A program made the translations under genes and the position numbers. A stretch of DNA of 64,000 bases from an uncultured Bacteroidales bacterium (GTDB lineage: Bacteria > Bacteroidota > Bacteroidia > Bacteroidales > Muribaculaceae): positions 1-64,000 of the forward strand of contig CADCFN010000005.1 in assembly GCA_902800715.1 (NCBI GenBank), in the 5' to 3' direction. A model generated the notes under the pieces. The model searched no databases and was not told the origin of the DNA. It was given only the letters and a program-made list of their open reading frames with translations. Of this stretch, positions 24,071-33,171 are shown one piece after another. Numbering within the stretch: position 1 is the stretch's first letter; each line of letters begins with the position of its first letter.

Positions 24071-25324
24071 ATGAAGCTTGCAATACATATATTGTTGGCC
24101 TATCTGGTGCTGACGCTTCTGTTCACGGGAGCGCTAGTGGCGGCATTTGCCATTCCTGGCGCCGCAGTTAAAGACAATCTTCAGCAATCTGTACAGCAAG
24201 TGACTGATGACGGCAAGATGTTCACAGCCCAGGTGGGGCCTGTGGAACCTTTCAAGGTGGGCACCTTCAGCGACTGCCTGATTCTGGGCATCGCCTATTG
24301 CTCAGACGCAGACCCCCCCCTGCACGCTGCCATGAGCGATAAATTCCTCATCCTAGACGGATCACCCGAGGATGCTGCCCTGCAGATGGTGGAGCATCCC
24401 GAAAACCCGCTGTTGCAGCCCGTTATCTACAGCCGTTACTGGCACGGCAACCAGATTATTATCAAGCCTTTGCTGTACCTAACAACAATGCATGGCATCC
24501 GAGCCATCAACTGCGTGCTGCTGGCTGTGTTGCTGCTATTGCTACTAGCTGTGATGTGGAGGCGCGTGGGACATGCCGATGCGCTGATTGTCACATTGTG
24601 CCTGGCGGCGGTGATAGTGCCATCAGTGCCCATGTCGCTGAACTATGTGCCCACGTTCTATATCGCCCTGCTGGCCTCGCTTGCCATCTTGTGCTGGAAA
24701 GCTGTCACGGCAAATTGGAATCGCGCTGTGATATTGTTTTTTGTCAACGGAGCTTTAACTACATACTTCGACCTGCTCACGACACCGATGGTGGCGCTGG
24801 CAGTGCCACTCACAGTGTACATGCTTTACAAGAAACCGGATAATGCCTGGCGCACCGTCATCATGCTGTCGCTGGCTTGGCTTGCGGGATATGCGTTACT
24901 GTGGGCAACCAAATGGGTGCTGGCGGCACTCATCACGGGACATGCAGCAATCGAGGACGCCATGGGTGCTGTTACTCAGCGCACTGTGGGATATGATGAA
25001 CAGGATTACATGATGTGGTGCCTGAAAGCTACCACGGCGATTCTGACGGCAGTAGTTTTAATCATTACAACAGTCATCGCCCTGTTCGGCAAATCATGGC
25101 AAACCCTTCGACGCAACAGTTGGATGCTTCTCGTAGCGATGGCTAGTTTCGTGTGGACATTCGTCCTACTGGAGCACACATGGCGCCACCCGCATTTCAC
25201 ATGGCGCACCTATGTCGTTCTGGCAATTGGTGTCATGCTGTTCTTGTGGCACACCCTCGACTTGAAGCACCCGTTAGCATTGTTTAATAAGACCAAAATC
25301 ACCTCAAAAGAACCGTCCCTTTGA
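24071..25324 (+). CDS. Polytopic membrane protein, unrecognised, glycosyltransferase neighbour
   Basis: The protein is 417 residues from the start at 24071 (MKLAIHILLAYLVL); in-frame upstream ATGs would run across the promoter. It has one N-terminal membrane helix, a periplasmic domain of about 110 residues (about 30-145) that includes paired cysteines (DCLILGIAYCSDAD), then eight to nine more helices. The layout of a first helix, an outer loop and then many helices resembles lipid-linked sugar transfer or flippase-like proteins, but I cannot name a family. It is 23 bp upstream of a polyprenyl-phosphate-type glycosyltransferase and shares its transcript. Confidence 0.6.
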   Translation: MKLAIHILLAYLVLTLLFTGALVAAFAIPGAAVKDNLQQSVQQVTDDGKMFTAQVGPVEPFKVGTFSDCLILGIAYCSDADPPLHAAMSDKFLILDGSPEDAALQMVEHPENPLLQPVIYSRYWHGNQIIIKPLLYLTTMHGIRAINCVLLAVLLLLLLAVMWRRVGHADALIVTLCLAAVIVPSVPMSLNYVPTFYIALLASLAILCWKAVTANWNRAVILFFVNGALTTYFDLLTTPMVALAVPLTVYMLYKKPDNAWRTVIMLSLAWLAGYALLWATKWVLAALITGHAAIEDAMGAVTQRTVGYDEQDYMMWCLKATTAILTAVVLIITTVIALFGKSWQTLRRNSWMLLVAMASFVWTFVLLEHTWRHPHFTWRTYVVLAIGVMLFLWHTLDLKHPLALFNKTKITSKEPSL

Positions 25325-25347
25325 TAAAAAAACAGAAATAAAGAGAT

Positions 25348-26298
25348 ATGAAACAGATTGCAGTGATTATACCGTGCTATAATGAGGCAGCGACCATCGC
25401 TCAGGTGGTGCGAGAATTTGCTGCGGCATTACCTGAAGCACAAATCATCGTGGGTGACAACAATTCGCATGACGATACTGCGAGCATTGCCCGCGAGGCT
25501 GGCGCGCTGGTCATCAGCGAGCCACGGCAAGGCAAGGGCATCATGCTGCGCACACTGCTCAACGCCACCAGTGCCGACTGCTACCTGATGGTGGACGGTG
25601 ATGCCACCTACCCCGCATCAAGTGCCCGTCAATTGTGTGACAAGGTGTTGAACGAGGGCTGTGACATGGTCATCGGTGACCGTCTTTCATCCACCTACTT
25701 CACCGTGAACCAGCGTCGTTTCCACAACACGGGCAACAAGGTAATGCGTTCGCTCATCAACTGGATGTGCCACAGCGACGTGCAGGACATCCTCACAGGC
25801 TATCGCGCCATGAGCCGACGGTTTGTCGAGAATTTCCCACTGAAGTCCCAAGGTTTTGAAATCGAGACCGAAATGACCGTCCATGCCCTTGAACACAGTT
25901 TCAAAGTGGACTCGGTACCCGTCAATTATCAGGACCGCCCCGAGGGCAGTTTTTCCAAACTGAGCACTTTTGGTGACGGATACCGTGCCGTCAAAACCGC
26001 GCTGACACTGTTCGGTGAGCACCGTCCGCTACGTTTTTTCAGCATCATCTCTGCTGTGCTGCTGCTTCTTGCACTGTTGCTTGTCATACCAGTTTTCATT
26101 GAATATTTCAGGACAGGTCTTGTGCCCCGCTTTCCCACACTGATTGTGAGCGGGTTCATCGCCATGCTTGCCATGCTGCTATGGGTGGGTGGCGTAATTC
26201 TCGAGGTCATCTCCCGCAACAACTGGAAACAGTATGAGCTGATGCTCATGCACTACGACAGGTCAAGTAGCGCAAGAATGGGAATCAAAGAAGGATAG
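25348..26298 (+). CDS. Family 2 glycosyltransferase, polyprenyl-phosphate type
   Basis: The protein is 316 residues. The GT2 catalytic domain (about 1-220) shows VIIPCYNEAATI (6-17), VGDNNSHDDT and the DxD metal site in LMVDGDATYPAS, followed by DILTGYRAMSRRF. Two C-terminal membrane helices (about 231-250 and 266-290) fit DPM1/GtrB-like enzymes that charge polyprenyl phosphate with a sugar on the cytoplasmic face. It is cotranscribed with the membrane protein upstream. Its 3' end overlaps the convergent DUF6056-like gene by 14 bp. Confidence 0.82.
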   Translation: MKQIAVIIPCYNEAATIAQVVREFAAALPEAQIIVGDNNSHDDTASIAREAGALVISEPRQGKGIMLRTLLNATSADCYLMVDGDATYPASSARQLCDKVLNEGCDMVIGDRLSSTYFTVNQRRFHNTGNKVMRSLINWMCHSDVQDILTGYRAMSRRFVENFPLKSQGFEIETEMTVHALEHSFKVDSVPVNYQDRPEGSFSKLSTFGDGYRAVKTALTLFGEHRPLRFFSIISAVLLLLALLLVIPVFIEYFRTGLVPRFPTLIVSGFIAMLAMLLWVGGVILEVISRNNWKQYELMLMHYDRSSSARMGIKEG

Positions 26299-27988
26299 TC
26301 ACCTCGACGGGTTCTGGTGGCAGGTCAACAGGAAAAACAATCTTATTAAAGGACGACTCGGGCACAGGGTCGAAGATCAAGTAGCACCGCCCTTGGTACT
26401 CGAGCGGATAAAAGCCTACAGGAATATAGTCCAGGTGAATGCCGTAACGGCTGAGTTCATCTTTGCTATCCTCACCTTCGGACTGATGATACCGCTTTGA
26501 GGCATCATAGAAACGTGAGGTCTGGAATGTGCAAGGCAAGGCGTTTCCTTTAAGCAATATAGCCATGTAGGGTTGATTCGGCAAGGCATAGACAGTATCT
26601 ACCATTTCGGGATGGTCGCTTTGCATCTTCAACACGGTCGCACCCTCAAGCAGTCGTCCCTCATTAAAGCGCATAAATACCGAATCGCTGACAAACTGCA
26701 CATTTTGCTTGCCATAGTAAGCGCGATAAATCAGCTCGTGGGCAAAGAAGTGGTTGGACTGGTAATTCATGGGCTTAATGAAACGGCTGTAACCCAAGAA
26801 TTGCCGCTCAGGCAGCACGGTCTGGCTCGGAGCACTGACAATCTCGCTCACTACCTGGTCATCAAACGCCTTGTAATCACGCAGCATCCTGACTCCACGG
26901 GCGAAAGTGAACAATCCCAATGCCAAAAGAGCCATGATAACGGCAAGACGCAGCCAGTGCCAACGCTTCAGCACCACATCGGCAGCCAGTGCCACGATAA
27001 TGAAAGCCACGGTTGCCAGTGGAGAATAGGCACGCTCGGCCGTCACACCCAGCACAAACATCACAAGCGTCAGACACACGAACACCCACGCCAACATGCT
27101 GTTGCGGACACCGCCCGCCGCACCTCTCAACAGGGCAACGAGCCCAACGATTATCGCCAACAGAGGGGTATAGAAACGCAACATCTTATCCATGAAGATG
27201 TGCCAACGGCTTGACAACAGGTCACTGATGCCCATATCAACCACAATATACCCGCTCTGGGCACGATCCCAAGCCGCAGGTGACGCTACAATCACCAGCA
27301 CGCCCAGCAGATAGCAGGCGAGCGCCACCATCGCCCTACGGTCAATACGGTGACGGTTTAGGGCGTAGTACAGGCACATTCCCGCCAATACGCCAAATGA
27401 TGTCGCCTCGTTGAAACTGCCTGCCAGAAAAGCAAGAACCGCCAGCATCAATGCCTTGTACCAACGCAGCGGGCCATGAACGCGCCGCGTGAGGTAATAG
27501 ATTAACAGCAGCGACAAGGTAATCGCCCACATGTAGTTGGCACTACCCGACATCCACAGCATGGTCTCACCAGGAACGGGATAACAAGTCCCGATAAAAG
27601 CCAAGAAAGCCGACACAGCCAGCAGGGAACGGCGACCTGTTGCCAACAGGCCGACAAGATGCAACAGCAAGCCGAAAACCAACGTGTTGCAGATGTTAAA
27701 TGCCATCTTTCCCAATAATCCCGAGAAAAGGAGCGGCACCAGATTGGACGTGCGGCCCGTAGCATGTTGGAACTGGTTGACAAACGAACGCACAATATCA
27801 GCCATCGAGCCAATGGGCGTCCACACCCCCTCAACAAGGGCAAATGACAAGTCATCCTCCTTGAACGTGGTGAGCAGATTCATCACCAAAAAAATGGCAC
27901 AAGCCACAACGAGCACCACCCAATAACCGACATCATGCCAGCGTTTGTCGGTGAGGAATCGTGATTGGGTGTCGCGGGGCGTCTCCAT
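26285..27988 (-). CDS. DUF6056-like polytopic membrane protein, paralogue A
   Basis: The protein is 567 residues with about ten membrane helices (about 24-395), then a soluble C-terminal domain of about 170 residues. The conserved opening is LLTTFKEDDLSF, in which an acidic EDD follows the first helix as in GT-C-type glycosyltransferases. The mid region has VPGETMLWMSGSANYMWA. The C-terminal domain contains PNQPYMAILLKGN. It is likely a membrane glycosyltransferase or glycan-handling protein, by analogy only. It is 3 bp downstream of paralogue B. Confidence 0.65.
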   Translation of the reverse strand: METPRDTQSRFLTDKRWHDVGYWVVLVVACAIFLVMNLLTTFKEDDLSFALVEGVWTPIGSMADIVRSFVNQFQHATGRTSNLVPLLFSGLLGKMAFNICNTLVFGLLLHLVGLLATGRRSLLAVSAFLAFIGTCYPVPGETMLWMSGSANYMWAITLSLLLIYYLTRRVHGPLRWYKALMLAVLAFLAGSFNEATSFGVLAGMCLYYALNRHRIDRRAMVALACYLLGVLVIVASPAAWDRAQSGYIVVDMGISDLLSSRWHIFMDKMLRFYTPLLAIIVGLVALLRGAAGGVRNSMLAWVFVCLTLVMFVLGVTAERAYSPLATVAFIIVALAADVVLKRWHWLRLAVIMALLALGLFTFARGVRMLRDYKAFDDQVVSEIVSAPSQTVLPERQFLGYSRFIKPMNYQSNHFFAHELIYRAYYGKQNVQFVSDSVFMRFNEGRLLEGATVLKMQSDHPEMVDTVYALPNQPYMAILLKGNALPCTFQTSRFYDASKRYHQSEGEDSKDELSRYGIHLDYIPVGFYPLEYQGRCYLIFDPVPESSFNKIVFPVDLPPEPVEVTILL

Positions 27989-27991
27989 AAC

Positions 27992-29668
27992 TTATCTTGT
28001 CAAAGTAACGGTGGTGGTCACGGGTTCTTGATGGTCAATCGGGAAAGTAATATGGGAAACAGTTGAATCCATTTTCTGGAAGATGAGCAGAAGCCTGCCC
28101 TCATACTCTAGAGGGTAGAAACCATATTCACTGTAATCGGTATCAATGCCATACTTGCGGCGTATCTTCAACTCATGGGCACTCATGTCGACCTCGGGCT
28201 GTGACATGAAATACTGCGCCTGCTGTGTCGTGATGGGTATTGTGTCCATTTTGAGTATTCCCACCATATATTTCTGGTTCGGAATAGCCAGAACCGTATC
28301 AATGACATCGGGGCGGTCACTCTTCAACTGAAGTGGGAATGCGCCGTCAAGCAACCGTTTCTCATGGAAACGCCGGTAAACCGAGTCGGCAACAAACTGT
28401 ACATTCTTCTTGCCATAATAGGCGCAATAAATATCCTCTCGGAGAAAGAAACCGAATGAATCAAAACACAAGGGCGTGACAAATCGGCTCTGTTCCAGGA
28501 ATGACCTGCTCTGCAACACGGCCTGCTCGGGAGCCTGATGCAATTCGTTCTTGATTTCTTCCTCAAAACATTGATAGGCGTGCAACGTCTTGATACCCTG
28601 GGCGAATGAAACCGTTGCGGCTGCCAGGCAGCAAACTGTCAACGCCATCCTGGCCCATCGCTGATGCGCCAATAGGGCGTCCAAAACCATGGCAGTGATG
28701 ATGAAACCCACTGTCGCCAATGCGGTATAAGCCCTATCATGAGTGATACCCAAGGCAAACAGCAACAGCATCAGACTGATAAACACATAGGTCCACACAC
28801 ACCGACGGACGGGCTTAAGCCCTCTGAAAAAAGATACTACCACGCCGGCAACTGCAGCCAAGAAGGGTGTAGCCAGCAACAGACTCTTTTTGGCAAGGAT
28901 AAACGAGCGGCTTGCCAACAAGTCACCAATTCCCATATCCATAACGATGCCGCCATCACTGGCACGATTCCATGCTGCTGGCGACGCTGCAATCATCAAC
29001 GCCCCTAAAAGATAACCAGCAAGCGCTATCACGACCCGGCGGTCTATCAGATTGCGGTTGAAAGCATAGTACAAAACCAGTCCACCAAGGAAACCGAACG
29101 ACGTTCCCTCGTTGACATTTCCGGCAACGGCTGCACACAACAACAAGAGCAGACCCCTACCCCAGCCCAAAGGACCACCATGGCAGCGGCTCAGGTAATA
29201 GACCAGCAACAACGAGGCAGTGACAGCCCACATGTAGTTGCAACTGCCTGCAAGGAATAACATGGTCTGGCTTGGGACAGGGAAAAACCACCCCACATAC
29301 GCCAGAAAGGCTCCCACGACCATCAAGGAGCGACGGCCCGTTACCAGCAGGCTCAGCAAGTGAAGCATCACACCAAACACCAGTGTGTTGCACACATTAA
29401 ATGCCATCTTGCCCCAATAGGCACAAAACAGCATAGCCACCCTGTCGGAAAAGCGGCCATTGGAATGCAGGAAATGGTCACACTGGGCACGCAACATGTC
29501 AAGTAGCGAACTACCCTGCAACAGGGCAAATGCCATATCATCCTCCTTGTAGGTGGTGAGTATATTCATCACCAGAAAGATGACACAGGCAATCAGCATG
29601 AGAGCCCAATAGGCGCCATCATGCCATCGCTTGCCGTTCAATGTGTCCCAGTAACCGTCTCGAGTCAT
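27992..29668 (-). CDS. DUF6056-like polytopic membrane protein, paralogue B
   Basis: The protein is 558 residues with the same layout as its neighbours: NILTTYKEDDMAFAL after helix one, VPSQTMLFLAGSCNYMWA in the middle, about ten helices, and a C-terminal soluble domain with PNQKYMVGILKMD. The close tandem spacing with paralogue A shows duplication within one operon. The sequences have diverged well, so the three copies may handle different acceptors or sugars. The function is inferred from topology and neighbours. Confidence 0.65.
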   Translation of the reverse strand: MTRDGYWDTLNGKRWHDGAYWALMLIACVIFLVMNILTTYKEDDMAFALLQGSSLLDMLRAQCDHFLHSNGRFSDRVAMLFCAYWGKMAFNVCNTLVFGVMLHLLSLLVTGRRSLMVVGAFLAYVGWFFPVPSQTMLFLAGSCNYMWAVTASLLLVYYLSRCHGGPLGWGRGLLLLLCAAVAGNVNEGTSFGFLGGLVLYYAFNRNLIDRRVVIALAGYLLGALMIAASPAAWNRASDGGIVMDMGIGDLLASRSFILAKKSLLLATPFLAAVAGVVVSFFRGLKPVRRCVWTYVFISLMLLLFALGITHDRAYTALATVGFIITAMVLDALLAHQRWARMALTVCCLAAATVSFAQGIKTLHAYQCFEEEIKNELHQAPEQAVLQSRSFLEQSRFVTPLCFDSFGFFLREDIYCAYYGKKNVQFVADSVYRRFHEKRLLDGAFPLQLKSDRPDVIDTVLAIPNQKYMVGILKMDTIPITTQQAQYFMSQPEVDMSAHELKIRRKYGIDTDYSEYGFYPLEYEGRLLLIFQKMDSTVSHITFPIDHQEPVTTTVTLTR

Positions 29669-29716
29669 TTGATGATGGGAGTAGCGATAAAAGTATAATC
29701 ATTAACTATGAATCAA

Positions 29717-29756
29717 GTGGTTAGAGGACAACGACATCACATCGACCTCTAACCAC
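29717..29756 (-). terminator. Terminator-like hairpin after frr
   Basis: GTGGTTAGAGG (29717-29727) and CCTCTAACCAC (29746-29756) are perfect 11-bp arms with an 18-nt loop, located 35 bp after the frr stop codon on the minus strand. No strong T-run follows, as often seen in Bacteroidetes. Confidence 0.6.
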
Positions 29757-29790
29757 CCAATTTGTCAAGCAGATATCCTGCTCGTGAGGT

Positions 29791-30351
29791 TTACACCGTG
29801 AGGATTTCCTTCTCCTTGGCGGCAAAGATTTCGTCGATCTTCTTCATGAACTTGTCATGAATCTTCTGCACCTTCTCCTCGCCATCCTTGCTGACGTCCT
29901 CGCTCATGCCCTCCTTGACGGCCTTCTTCAGGCCCTCAATGGCTTCGCGGCGGGCGTTGCGGATGCTCACGCGGGCCTTTTCACTCTCGGCCTTGGAGTC
30001 CTTAACGAGCAGTTTACGGCGTTCCTCGGTCAGGGGCGGGATGTTCAAGCGGATGACCTCACCGTTGTTCACGGGCATAATGCCCACGTTGCTGTCGATG
30101 ATGGCCTTCTCAATCGTGCCGATCATATTGCGCTCCCAGGGCATGATGGCAATGGTGCGCTGGTCGGGAGTGCTCACGTTGGCGACATTGTCGATGGGCA
30201 CAGGGCTGCCATAATAGTTTACACGGATGCCATCGAGAATCTTCACGTTGGCCTTACCGGCACGGATGTGTGCCAGGGTGTCATCGAGGAAATCCACGGC
30301 TTCCTGCATCTTTTTCTCGGCTGCGTCGAGATAAAATTTCACGTCGTTCAT
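29791..30351 (-). CDS. frr: Ribosome recycling factor
   Basis: The protein is 186 residues, the standard length. The N-terminal helix (KMQEAVDFLDDTLAHIRAGKAN) is followed by the beta domain (IRVNYYGSPVPIDNVANV, ISTPDQRTIAIMPWE-type stretch) and the long helical bundle with LNIPPLTEERRKLLVKDSKAE. With EF-G it splits post-termination ribosomes. It sits alone between DUF6056 paralogues B and C with gaps of over 100 bp on both sides and its own terminator, so it interrupts the glycan cluster rather than belonging to it. Confidence 0.95.
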   Translation of the reverse strand: MNDVKFYLDAAEKKMQEAVDFLDDTLAHIRAGKANVKILDGIRVNYYGSPVPIDNVANVSTPDQRTIAIMPWERNMIGTIEKAIIDSNVGIMPVNNGEVIRLNIPPLTEERRKLLVKDSKAESEKARVSIRNARREAIEGLKKAVKEGMSEDVSKDGEEKVQKIHDKFMKKIDEIFAAKEKEILTV

Positions 30352-30518
30352 AGTCTTGTGTTATTATTGTTTTTAAGTTATATTGTTCATTTAGTGGTCA
30401 CGAAATTACACCATTTGCCACAACCCTGCAAATTTTTTGCCAAAAAATAGTACAAGTCTGTTATTTCGGTAGCTCTGCCATGATTATCAAAAAACAACAA
30501 TCTATCGGGAGGGGGAAA

Positions 30519-32198
30519 TCAGTTGTTGTTGATTGAAGGGCCGGATGGATTGGGGGCAGTGCGTATGAGGGTAACGGGCTCGCCGTCAAATTCAAAGGGC
30601 GTGAACACGATTTTGGAAACATTATTATCAATCATCGGGAAAATGAAGTACTCATGCCCTTGATAAACGATAGGGAAATAAGGTTCTGTGGGCATTGCGG
30701 CACCATCTGACTTGAAAGCTTGGGCAAACTGATAAGTATAAGATACCGTATCCTGTCGCATCTTTACTGCCATAAAAGGTCCATCGGGCACCGCCAGAAC
30801 AGCCTCGACATCAGGACACTCCAATGCGGTAAACGGCATGGGGAAAGCGCCATTCAACAGGCGGTTGGAGTGATAGCGGGAATAAATAGTGTCGTTCACA
30901 AACTGGATGTTGTCCTTATCAAACTGATGACACAATGTTTCCCCACGAATGAAGGAGTTCCACGAGTCGAAATTAAAGTACTTGATGAAACGGCTGTAGC
31001 CCTCAAAGTAGCGTTGCTTGAGAATGACCTGGTTATCAGGGGACTGGGTGATTTCGGCTTCGATGCCGTCATAGAATTCCTGATAGGATTTCAGCATCCT
31101 GATGTTACCGGGATAGCATTTAACACACAGTGCCAATCCCGCTGCAATTACAGCAAGACGCAACCATATAGAACGGTCGCACAACCAATTCACTCCCATG
31201 ACCACAAGAATGAATGCATACATCGTCATGGAGAAATACATGCGCTGCTGGTCTTTGCCCACAACAGTGACAAACGCCAAAAGCACTAGAAAAACCAATG
31301 CGAACGGAGTAGCGACAAACGTCTTTTTGAAGCCGCACTTCACCAGAGCCACCAGTCCGATGCCGACAGCCAACAGCGGCGTCACATAGTGCCATGAAAC
31401 CCTCATAGCCAGGCGACAGCGCTCGGCAAGCATTTGGGCAACTCCCGTGTCATGTGACACTTCCAGCGCAGCACGTTCCCAGGCTCCAGGACATGTCAAC
31501 AACAAGAGCACACCCATCAGATAACCTGTCATAGCGAGCACAACAGCCCTATCTATCTTGTCACGGTTAAAAAGGTAGAACAGCACCATTCCGCCAAACA
31601 CGCCGAATGTCGTGCCCTCGTTGATACCGCCCGCCAGCATCGAGAACACAACCACGGCAATACCCTGCAGCCAGCCCGGACGCGGGTTGCGGTGCTTGAG
31701 CAAGTAAGAGATAAAAAGCAATGATGCCGTGAACACCCACATATAATTGAAACTGCCAGTGACCCACAGCAAGGTTTCACCAGGCACGGGCATAGCGGTG
31801 ACCATATAGGTAAAGAGCATCACCAATGCCAAGACCGAGTTGCGGTGTGTAGCCCAACGGCTAATCAGATGAGCCATCAAGCCGAACACCAGCGTGTTGA
31901 ACACGTTAAAGACCGGTTTACCTAAAATTCCGTTGAACGTGAAGGAAATCAGATTGGCAGTCCTGGCGTCATACTTGTAGTACTCTACCCACGAGCGCAA
32001 CACATCCAACAGGCTGTCGATTGGCCTTGCCGAGCCACCTCCAATGAAGGAATGAAAAAAATCATCCTCCTTGGGCGTAGTATAGATGTTCATCAACAGG
32101 AACAAACCGCACCCCAATATCAGGAGCGTCCAATAGGCGATATTGGACCACCAGCTGATGCGGCCATCAAGTTGCTTTTTATCGTGAATTTTGCTCAC
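30519..32198 (-). CDS. DUF6056-like polytopic membrane protein, paralogue C
   Basis: The protein is 559 residues. NIYTTPKEDDFFHSF lies after helix one, VPGETLLWVTGSFNYMW in the middle, about ten helices, then a C-terminal domain with PDGPFMAVKMRQD. It begins in an ATGA overlap (32195-32198) with the end of the GtrB-like glycosyltransferase, which indicates translational coupling and supports a joint role: the transferase makes a polyprenyl-linked sugar and this membrane protein may use it on the periplasmic side. Confidence 0.68.
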   Translation of the reverse strand: MSKIHDKKQLDGRISWWSNIAYWTLLILGCGLFLLMNIYTTPKEDDFFHSFIGGGSARPIDSLLDVLRSWVEYYKYDARTANLISFTFNGILGKPVFNVFNTLVFGLMAHLISRWATHRNSVLALVMLFTYMVTAMPVPGETLLWVTGSFNYMWVFTASLLFISYLLKHRNPRPGWLQGIAVVVFSMLAGGINEGTTFGVFGGMVLFYLFNRDKIDRAVVLAMTGYLMGVLLLLTCPGAWERAALEVSHDTGVAQMLAERCRLAMRVSWHYVTPLLAVGIGLVALVKCGFKKTFVATPFALVFLVLLAFVTVVGKDQQRMYFSMTMYAFILVVMGVNWLCDRSIWLRLAVIAAGLALCVKCYPGNIRMLKSYQEFYDGIEAEITQSPDNQVILKQRYFEGYSRFIKYFNFDSWNSFIRGETLCHQFDKDNIQFVNDTIYSRYHSNRLLNGAFPMPFTALECPDVEAVLAVPDGPFMAVKMRQDTVSYTYQFAQAFKSDGAAMPTEPYFPIVYQGHEYFIFPMIDNNVSKIVFTPFEFDGEPVTLIRTAPNPSGPSINNN

Positions 32199-33133
32199 AG
32201 TACTTTCTCGTCATTAAAGACCCTCACGATATAATCGGGTCTGTTCTTGGTCTCATTGTAGATGCGGCCGATATACTCACCAATAATGCCCAACGAGAGC
32301 AGCTGGATGCCACCCAGGAACAGAATCAGAATCACCAGTGTAGGATAACCTTGTACCGGGTCGCCATAAATCAAGGCTTTGAAGAACACATAAATCATGT
32401 ACAGGAATGCAAACATCGACACGATGAATCCAACGATAGTCGAGATGCGCAACGGAGCATTGGTAAACGAAGTGATTCCGTCAATTGCGAGCGAGAACAG
32501 CCCACGGTAGTTCCAGGAGGACTCACCTGCCACACGGTCGCCCTGCACAAACTCGATTTCTTTCTTCTTGAAGCCTATCCAGCAGTACATGCCCTTGGTA
32601 TAACGCTCACTCTCACGCATTTTTTTCAAGGCGTTGATGCAGCTGCGGTCCAGCAAACGGAAATCGCCCACATTCTGCAACACGTCGAAGCGGGACGAAC
32701 TCTGCAAAATCTTATAGAACTGCAACGACAAGCGTTTGCGCAGCCAGCTCTCCTTGCCGCGAGTCTTGCGCTTGGCATAGACATCATCATATCCTTGCTC
32801 CCACAACTTAATCATGTCGGGGATAAGCGTGGGCGGGTGCTGCAAGTCAGCATCGATGATGACCATGCAGTCGCCGGTCACATAGTCAAAGCCAGCCAGC
32901 ATGGCGGTTTCCTTACCGAAGTTGCGCGACAGGTCCACATAGTTGACCCGTTTGTCCTGCTGGCGCAGTTTTATCAGTTCCTGCAAGGTGTTGTCACGGC
33001 TACCGTCGTTGACAAACATGAGTTCCCATTCATAGTTCTGGTTGGCATCCATCAGTTTCACCAACTCGGGATACAGCAATGGCAGGGACTTTTCTTCATT
33101 ATAACAAGGAATGAGAATCGAAATCTTCTTCAT
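32195..33133 (-). CDS. GtrB-like family 2 glycosyltransferase
   Basis: The protein is 312 residues. ILIPCYNEEKSL (6-17), FVNDGSRDNT and the metal-binding VIIDADLQHPP are the GT2 signatures. GFDYVTGDCM and FRLLDRSCINAL are typical of the bactoprenyl-glucosyl/DPM-like branch. Two C-terminal membrane helices (about 235-257 and 270-292) end with IGRIYNETKNRPDYIV, the usual GtrB tail. It probably makes polyprenyl-phosphate-hexose. It is coupled to paralogue C by a 4-bp overlap. Confidence 0.85.
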   Translation of the reverse strand: MKKISILIPCYNEEKSLPLLYPELVKLMDANQNYEWELMFVNDGSRDNTLQELIKLRQQDKRVNYVDLSRNFGKETAMLAGFDYVTGDCMVIIDADLQHPPTLIPDMIKLWEQGYDDVYAKRKTRGKESWLRKRLSLQFYKILQSSSRFDVLQNVGDFRLLDRSCINALKKMRESERYTKGMYCWIGFKKKEIEFVQGDRVAGESSWNYRGLFSLAIDGITSFTNAPLRISTIVGFIVSMFAFLYMIYVFFKALIYGDPVQGYPTLVILILFLGGIQLLSLGIIGEYIGRIYNETKNRPDYIVRVFNDEKVL

Positions 33134-33171
33134 TGTTCGTGATTTTTATATTGATGATTGTGATTTATGTT

